64,000 bases of DNA from Cyathus striatus. Taxonomy: Eukaryota > Basidiomycota > Agaricomycetes > Agaricales > Nidulariaceae. The position numbers and the translations under genes are program-made. A model generated the notes under the pieces. That model was not told where the DNA came from. It made no database searches and saw nothing but the letters and a program-made list of their open reading frames with translations. Positions 57,319 to 64,000 of this stretch are shown here, piece by piece; the first letter of the stretch is position 1, and each line of letters opens with the position of its first letter. Location of the stretch: NCBI GenBank assembly GCA_025738555.1, contig JAOVFP010000002.1, positions 2,790,001-2,854,000 of the forward strand, in the 5' to 3' direction.

Positions 57319-58801
57319 TCAAAACATATGCCACAATCTTCCCTTCTCATCCCGATTTAACCTCCTACTTCTGCGGGACATCGCGAATATCTTCCCCCAA
57401 CCCTTCGTAGGCTGTTCGCCAGCAAGGGATCTACGAGAGACCGCACTGCTACTGCTGGATTTACGACCGCATGTACCTGTACGCTCTACGCGCACATCTG
57501 AGATGGAGCCGCTTACGACTAGCGTAGAGCTGCTGTTATTTGATGAGTTGTCGTGCGTCATGGGTGTTGCGTAAGTCGTATTCGACGACGATGACGAGTA
57601 TCCAGAATAAGATGAAGAGGAGTTTCCAGAAGAAGACGACTGAGAAGTGGAAGAATTCCCGCCAAACGCAGTCCTCAACTCGGGAAGAGCAGCGTTGGGC
57701 GCGGGAGTCGGAACGTCTACATACGAGTCTTGAAAGATGTCGTTCTGGGCGCCGTCGGGGAAGTTGTACCTGTCGTTGTAGACTGGTGGGGAGAATGAGC
57801 CTTCGAACATCTATTGTGTTATGTCAGCGTTGGTGTTGGTGTTATGACGAAGAATAAAAGGACAAAAAGAAGGGGAATAACGTAAGAGGAGGGGAAATGA
57901 CTATAACAAAAGAGAGAGAACTAACGTTGTTCCTTTCGTTGTTGAACCAGTAGAAGGGCTGTTTGGCGCCGTAGGTGCAGTTTGCTGGAGCTGCTTGGAT
58001 TTTCTGGTTGTCAGGGTCTGTGCCGCATCGACGGGCGACTTTGGAGGTTGCGAGTGCGACGTTGGAGGTTGAGCCTGTTACGTTGCATCTGAAGCCATTC
58101 ATGTAGTCTATTTGAAAAGAATAAGTTAGGTAGGGTAGATGTTGAGAGTGTGTGTGCGTACTTTCTTCACCGCCGCTTAGTGGCTAACAAAAGAAGATTA
58201 GGATTTTTATAAGACATAAAGTGAACGATAAACATACTGTATGAACCCAAAAGAAAGCACAGATACATCCACCATCCGGACAAGGAGGCATCCTCTCTGG
58301 GACCTGAAAGTCGGTAAAGCGCGTCCACACACACGTATGATTCACACTGAAAATCGTGAAATCCTCCGGCTGGACAGAGCTCACATTGCTCTTATACGAA
58401 ATTCCTAACCCGCACCCTTCAAGCGTATCGAGCCCATTCGTATGGTACGTCTGCATGGGAGACCCAGGACACGGGTCATTGGGGTTATTAGGATTCCTAA
58501 TGTCCCCTCCGTCCGCAGAGGCAAAGTACGACGTAGCACCTTTCGAGCAGGCTATCTCTGCAGTAGCGGGTTTACCAGCAGGTAGCTCGAAAAAGTCGCC
58601 GGCGTTGGGCGGGTGGTCGAGGTGGTTGTGAAACCACCATTGCTGGAAGGACATGTTTTTGAGGGGGACGACGGGGCGGTTGTCGTAGGGGTAGTCTTTG
58701 TCTGAGACGTTGAAGCCCCACATGCTGGGGTGCCAGATGGCGGAGTGTGCTTGGACATGGAGGGCAGCGAGGGCGGTTGCAAGGAAAGTGAGAGCGTGCA
58801 T
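57319..58801 (-). CDS. AA14-like lytic polysaccharide monooxygenase
   Basis: Four exons: 58801-58238, 58183-58162, 58107-57926 and 57810-57319. A signal peptide (MHALTFLATALAALHVQA) is followed directly by HSAIWHPSMWGF, so the mature protein would begin with the copper-binding His. Family blocks follow: NMSFQQWWFHNHLDHPP, GDFFELPAGKPATAEIACSK, CVWTRFTDFQVPERMPPCPD-GGCICAFFWVHT, YMNGFRCNVTGSTS, NCTYGAKQPFYWF, and MFEGSFSPPVYNDRYNF. These match the AA14 family of wood-decay fungi, reported to act on xylan coating cellulose fibres, although the activity has been debated. The C-terminal 130 or so residues are Ser-rich, then basic, with no carbohydrate-binding module seen. Secreted; needs copper and an electron donor or peroxide. 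No disabling change seen. Confidence 0.9.
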
Positions 58802-60417
58802 GATTGGGTCGGATCGCTAATCGGATAAATTAGATGAAATAATTTGTAAAATGGAACTAGTCCGTAGAGTCGCAGAATGGCCAGCCAAAGAGAGTGGGGA
58901 AATGAGGGACACTAGTGTGCCTTTCGCTTTAAACATCTTGAGGACAATAGCCAACAGAACAAAAACTCTTAGCTCTAAAATTAGCCTCATCACTGCCGTA
59001 TCCATTATACTATGTCATTCCCACGCGCATTCCATTGTTGTCACGTGTAGGCCTTTGCATTCAAATAAAACCAAACCTTGGACTCACTTCAATCTTCAAC
59101 TTCGTTCGTTTCGACAACGTAGCTATCAAATGGGTTCTATCATGTAAAGCTGCTATGCCTCTAAATCTTCTGGTCCTCGAAGATTGGATCTTGTCGAAAT
59201 GCATCATATACATGAAAAATCACATGCCCATCTGAACCAGAAATTTTCTTCAATTATAGTCAGTATTGTCCGGGAGAACGAAGAACTTGGATGCATTACA
59301 TGATTATGCAAAGGAAATCTGCTCACTTTCTGAAAGGTTTGAAACCTACTAATACATTTTAAATTTCATGCCCTTCTTCTAAGCCATCGGGCCTCCGCAG
59401 GTTTAAACTCGTCGAATCAAGCTTCACCGTGTACTTACTGACTACGGGCACCATTGAATACCACGTTGAACTGGACGACACACACTGCCACACCAACTTG
59501 GGCAGTACTATACCTGGTTACTAGACGAATACTAGCTCTAATAACGTACTATGTTGCTTGCTCACACGCGAGTGAAGGCTATTTTTCCCCAAGAACTTCG
59601 TGAAAGCTTTTACAGTACAACAATGAGCCCGGCGGTGAAATTATCAAAGAAATTCTTTCAAAGAAAGCGCTGGACAAATCGATGATGTACGAAGTCTAGA
59701 ATCCGGAAACTCAGACATGCTCTATGGAGATGACTTTGCACAGCGCTGGAACGATGATGCAATCTAGATCTAAGATGACTGCACAGAACGCTACACTCAG
59801 TGGCGGTCACGCTTTGAAAGATAACAACAAACCACGTTATCATCGCTTAAGAACTAAGCTTTTAAGAAGTTCAAGTCCTTTTCCAATCCTTTTCAACACC
59901 AACCGAGCGCGTGGTCCATCAAGCCAAAAGCGCTTCAGAGGGCGCATTGTTCATACCGACTCGCCGACGCCGATCTATTCTGATCAAAAGACTTGCAACG
60001 CGTGGTACATTTCGCTCATGCGAATTGCATACGTGTATACAAGATGTCTTTGGTCATCGGATTATTGCGCTCCTCTCGCTGCGCATTTTTACTACATGGT
60101 GAGCACGACCTCGGACGCAACAAAGGAATCGCTTAAGGAAGGGGTCCGACCTTTTGTACTTCGTCGCCGATAAACCATTGACAATGAAACACGTTTAGTG
60201 CTTTGGCGCTTCGAGCAGGTGATCTAGTCCACACCAAAGCTTAGTCCCTTTGTTACTCAAGCACAATTCATAGATATATGACCAGGAACCGACCTTCATT
60301 GACCGCTTTGATTCCTCTCAATCATGCTCTGACGACCTTAGTACTGTATCATATAAGAACACCCCTTTCGTTTATCTACTACTCTACTTTCTTATTCTTT
60401 CATTTCATTCCCCAATC
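58802..60417. other. Intergenic, no firm gene
   Basis: Open frame 59724-60173 and neighbouring pieces (FTVYLLTTGTIEYHVELDDT near 59425) may be remains of a decayed gene, but frames are broken and no family was recognised. CATATAAG near 60349-60356 lies about 65 bases before the next ATG. Confidence 0.35.
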
Positions 60418-61538
60418 ATGTCTCTGGTCTTCGATCTTCTCGACGTCTTCGAAAATGGGATTGACGAACGCTCAACTGCCGGCAGTTTTGACCTGAACAA
60501 CACTTTCAAAAGGAATACTAACTACGATTTCTCATTCCGCCTTGACACGGTCCCAATTCCATCCTGGACGATGAAAATCCGTTTACCAGTTTCAGTACCA
60601 TCATCCCGCCTGAGCCTGGCAATGTTCCCAGCTCCTTCAGCCATGCCATCCGAACGGGTTATGCACTACCTACCCAACAGGATGGTATCGCACCAAATGA
60701 AGTCATAGATGAGCCGTTTTTTTTCGAGGAAGAATTTTTGAAGGCTCAGGAGGGTTTCATGGAGTCTTATGATTTCATGTTACTAGGCGCATCTTTATTC
60801 GATGGGTATGTGTATTGTATAGTCACTCGAGTTGCTGCTGACTTCGTACATGATAGGGACCTCCAGTACAGCGATATAAGTGACAATACCCTAGAGAATA
60901 GCGGCAGCGACTGGGATGGAGACACCGAATATTCCCCAGAGCCGCAAGCAAACTTGAAACACAACTATATTGAGTCTGATGTGGTGGAAACCATTTCAGC
61001 GCCTGTGCAATATGACTGGCAAGATCAGTTTTTTTCTCGCCTTCTGAACGCGTTAAAGTCAGGTCTCGCAATAGGTAAGATATCTGCTAGTTCTCTTATT
61101 ATTTATGCTAATTTCCTCGCCTGTAGATCTGCTCCCCCTCGAGATTCAGAGTCAGTATCTTCAGGAGGAAAGAGAAGAGCTTTCAGGAAGGAGACATCTC
61201 CAATCGAACAGAAGAGGCGAAAGACAACACCTTCCGACGACGACGACGACGACGATGATGATGACTACTCACTCGACCTTAGAAGTTCTTCTAGAGGATC
61301 TTCTCGAGCGCAGAGCAGCTCTCCTGCGCGCAGGCGATTCCCCTGTCATATCTGTCCGCAGGTGTGCTATTCTGCAGGTGATCTGAAGAGGCATATGCTG
61401 CGCGAGGATCACAATCCAAAGAAGTTCACATGCGCCCTTTGCAAAGCAGATTTCACTCGTCAAGATGCACTGAAGAGACACAATCGAATCACCAACTGCA
61501 CCTCCCCGAAGAAAAAGAAGGCCGCCTCTTCTCCTTAA
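60418..61538 (+). CDS. C2H2 zinc-finger protein (putative transcription regulator), one frame break
   Basis: ATG 60418 (MSLVFDLLDVFENGIDERST). At about 60548-60556 the frame must change from RLDTVPIPS to NSILDDENPFTSFSTI with no room for an intron, so one base is missing or gained. It then reads EPFFFEEEFLKAQEGFMESY. Intron 1 (60806-60856, 51 bases) is in frame. Intron 2 starts at gtaaga 61075; the acceptor that keeps the finger frame is the AG near 61148. Next is an acidic run of about ten Asp, then two C2H2 fingers: FPCHICPQVCYSAGDLKRHM (ending LREDH) and CALCKADFTRQDALKRHNRI (ending TNC, so the last ligand is Cys). Basic tail, stop TAA 61536-61538. Nuclear DNA binding is inferred from the fingers. 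Confidence 0.65.
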
Positions 61539-61751
61539 TATCATTTACTATGTTTGGGAGCCCACACTTTCATATTATTACGATACCACTATTGTATAAC
61601 TACACTTCATTTGTTCCCTATGTATTACCAGCAAGATCTTACCTGTATCATTAGAGTCAGAGCTTATCATTGTATCATAACCAGACATGCAACGGAATAT
61701 AGATATTTCATTTCTTACAGCTATAAATAGAGTATACGTCCTTTTTAGATA
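61539..61751. other. Convergent intergenic gap
   Basis: No gene; 3' flanks of the zinc-finger and dioxygenase genes. Confidence 0.5.
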
Positions 61752-63993
61752 TTAATGTGCCTTTCGTTCCGAACCCAGAGGCAGAAGCCCAGCAGCCTTC
61801 AGGTCTGCGTTAACCTCATCGATATGATTCATGAATTGGCCTTTAAGGTCATCCCACATCTTGGGCTCGTGCACTAATAGAATCGTAAGTACGACAGAAC
61901 TACTAAGGCACACTACAGTGTAAACGCACTATGAAGTTTTCCAGAACGGTTCATAGCGTAGTCGCTGATTGTGAACATCATGCTCGATTCAAACATGAAA
62001 GCTGTCATACAACCATGTTAGCAATAAAACGACATTGTTTAGCGTTCACCCACCGATAGTTCCCTCGTGAATTCGCATAGGAAGCTGTTCTCCTTCGGAT
62101 CCCTTCTTGAATTCCTCGTAGGACACTGGTTTGAAGGTAAGCTCTTTTCACGAAGGAGGGATTTCGCAAGTCGTACCTCCGTGAGGGCAGAATCCAGTTT
62201 CGTAGCTAGCGCCACCTGCGTGCTAGTTTACTGTCTATTCTTCGTTGGGAGATTAATGTTACATACCAGGTTGGAACCCGTCGCTGCGACCTCCATAGAT
62301 ACCATAAAGGAGTCCCATAAACTCAGTCGAAGAGTTTCGGTGATAGTACTGTAAAACAGATGAGCAATGTGACATGAAGGCTGTGACTTTTGACGTACCG
62401 GAGGACGGAATGTGTTCGTAGCTACATCCCACCTTGGACTGAAAATAAGGAAGTCCGCCAGCGGAACTCCAGCTTGCTTGGACTTTGCGGTCAAAACGCA
62501 GAAAATCGATGGATCAATGTGATCCTTGGAAATGCTTCCAACGTTCACGAATTTCTCCAATGCATATTTGTATGGAACATAGCTGATTGAAATGATCAGC
62601 CTCATATGAGGTACGTGCACTCAAGAACTCACTTTCCATGCCAGGCAACGACATCGAACGGTGTATGTTCCTGAGCACAGCTATGCATTTGACCACAAAC
62701 TCTGTATACTATGATCAGCGATCACTTGTAGCTTTGTGAGGGAAATAATTACTTGTAGACGACTGCAACCACGATCAGTATCAAGATATGATAGAGACGG
62801 CTAGAAGGCGACTCACTTTCCCATAGGCTTTGATCAATATCAAAGGAAGCAACTGGAGTTTCAAAATCCCTAGGGTTTGCCAAACCATTTCCTCCTAGGG
62901 GGCCAAGCTCTGGAAGTGTGTAGTGCGAACCATATATTTCCTGGATATCTGATTTTGCTGTAAGTAACCGATAAGAGTGTCGGAGGAAGATCGCTTACAT
63001 CCTCGAGAAGGCCCATCGGGTAATACGACCTGTGTACAAGATAAGATAACAGACGATAAAAATAGTTAGCACCATAAGTAAATACCTTGAACTTCATGCC
63101 TCTCTGAATGACCACTAGCTCTCCGGATCTTGCCATGATTCTTGGAAACACAGTCAGTGTCGTCCGCAGAAATAGCTTAAACATTCGTACCTTCCAAACT
63201 CCGTTTGGATATCAAGTCTACCTTGCTGGGGAAGAATCAACATGTCGCCATCGTTATTGCAGAATGCTCTTTTCTCCATGGAGGTGTTTGCTAAATACAT
63301 ATGAATAGCCAGTCCTTCATGAAGTGTGGGATCCCCATTTCCGGCGACAGTCTTTAGGCCATCTACGAAGTCGACCTGCTCAGAGTCTTGAGGAAGGCTG
63401 AAGGGATGCCATGCCAGCTGCGTGGGACTGACATGGACCTTCGGATTCAGCGGCAAGAAGCAAGATTCCATCTACGATTCAGTTAATTACATGAAAGTCT
63501 CGTGGATTTATAAATAGAAAACCATACGTCAGGATTATCTGGAAGTCGGGTGAACCCTTTATGAGCAACAGAGGGTCTGATACGATAGAGCCATCTATAC
63601 AATCCAGCTGACTTCAGTAGGCGATCGGCGGCGGTGGAGAGGAAACATACGCATTCAAGTTATCGACACGAGGTGCAACGAAAGAAGACCCGGTCATCTA
63701 CCCCACTGTGAGTTCGTCGTGACCTGGGAAATCATGTCTACTCACCCCCTCCGTATACAGTTCGTACTTGCATTTCTGCGGACTGTTCTGGCCTTGCGGA
63801 AGAGTCCCTGTGCTGTATAGATAAGATATCGTCAAATGTGATGCACGCATTACAAGTAGCTTCGACTAGGAGTCTTACATGGCTTCACTGGCAAAACGGT
63901 TCCCAAACCGACCTGATACTTGTATGGGTCCTTCTCGGTAGGCTTGGTCGAAAAAGCTCCTGGAGCAGTAGTACCTGAGATTGTAAGTGGCAT
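61752..63993 (-). CDS. hmgA: Homogentisate 1,2-dioxygenase
   Basis: Opens the aromatic ring of homogentisate to maleylacetoacetate in tyrosine and phenylalanine breakdown. Complete in the window: ATG 63993 ([20 protein letters not shown]) to TAA 61752-61754 ([14 protein letters not shown]), with about a dozen short introns. Blocks in order: [108 protein letters not shown], and [12 protein letters not shown]. The second half has [20 protein letters not shown] (catalytic His region), [16 protein letters not shown] with the His and Glu iron ligands six residues apart, and [18 protein letters not shown] with the third ligand His. The residues just before that His (ASYETGF) differ from the usual form, but the ligands are kept. 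Cytosolic, Fe(II)-dependent. Confidence 0.92.
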
Positions 63994-64000
63994 TGTTGGT

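Noticed and set aside
59724..60173. A 149-codon open frame
   Set aside because: No family feature, no start context, and neighbouring frames look like decayed coding debris.

Overview
The window is fungal nuclear DNA, most likely from a wood-decaying agaricomycete (Basidiomycota). Host genes carry many short GT-AG introns of about 50-70 bases. There is an AA14-type copper oxygenase gene, a family of basidiomycete-type multi-membrane-segment proteins, and chromodomain Gypsy, RNase H-bearing LINE and hAT elements typical of such genomes. Species cannot be named from sequence alone.

Left flank (1-14.5 kb). Two flavin-dependent monooxygenase paralogues lie back to back (1-2175 minus, 3857-6388 plus). 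Next comes a repeat-containing, Ser/Thr-rich reading region broken by frameshifts (6599-8965 minus). A tandem array of one membrane-protein family follows: two apparently intact copies (9565, 10897), one frameshifted (12612) and one 5' fragment (14168).

Mobile-element island (about 14.5-50.27 kb). The oldest layer is a LINE (ORF1 15894-17553; ORF2 from 21384 to 37728). It is poor in CpG, and all 16 of its internal in-frame stops that I counted are TGA. It is interrupted by a 1.9-kb non-autonomous hAT element (18633-20531, 8-bp target duplication), a 1.3-kb unclassified insert (about 21788-23130), a chromodomain Gypsy element (copy 1, 25825-33964) and a 1.7-kb element carrying a 19-bp satellite (34176-35902). 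After the LINE comes an hAT transposon with a full transposase gene (39676-42823 minus) and an enclosed, broken subtilase fragment (about 38823-39452). A second Gypsy copy (42861-50273) follows and lacks the end of its 3' LTR. Both Gypsy copies have closely matching LTRs but many different 1-2 base indels. Copy 1 has an A6 run, Gag stop and 9-bp perfect stem that look like a -1 frameshift signal, and an antisense reading region with a zinc-cluster-like cysteine pattern between pol and the 3' LTR.

Right flank (50.27-64 kb). The membrane-protein family resumes with a last-exon fragment (50332-50478) and an intact copy (50789-51885), so the island sits inside what was one array. Then come a Ser/Pro-rich protein with a four-cysteine knuckle (53087-55297), an AA14-like secreted oxygenase gene (57319-58801 minus), a C2H2 zinc-finger gene (60418-61538) and a complete homogentisate 1,2-dioxygenase gene (61752-63993 minus), which acts in tyrosine and phenylalanine breakdown. 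The host genes do not form an evident pathway cluster.
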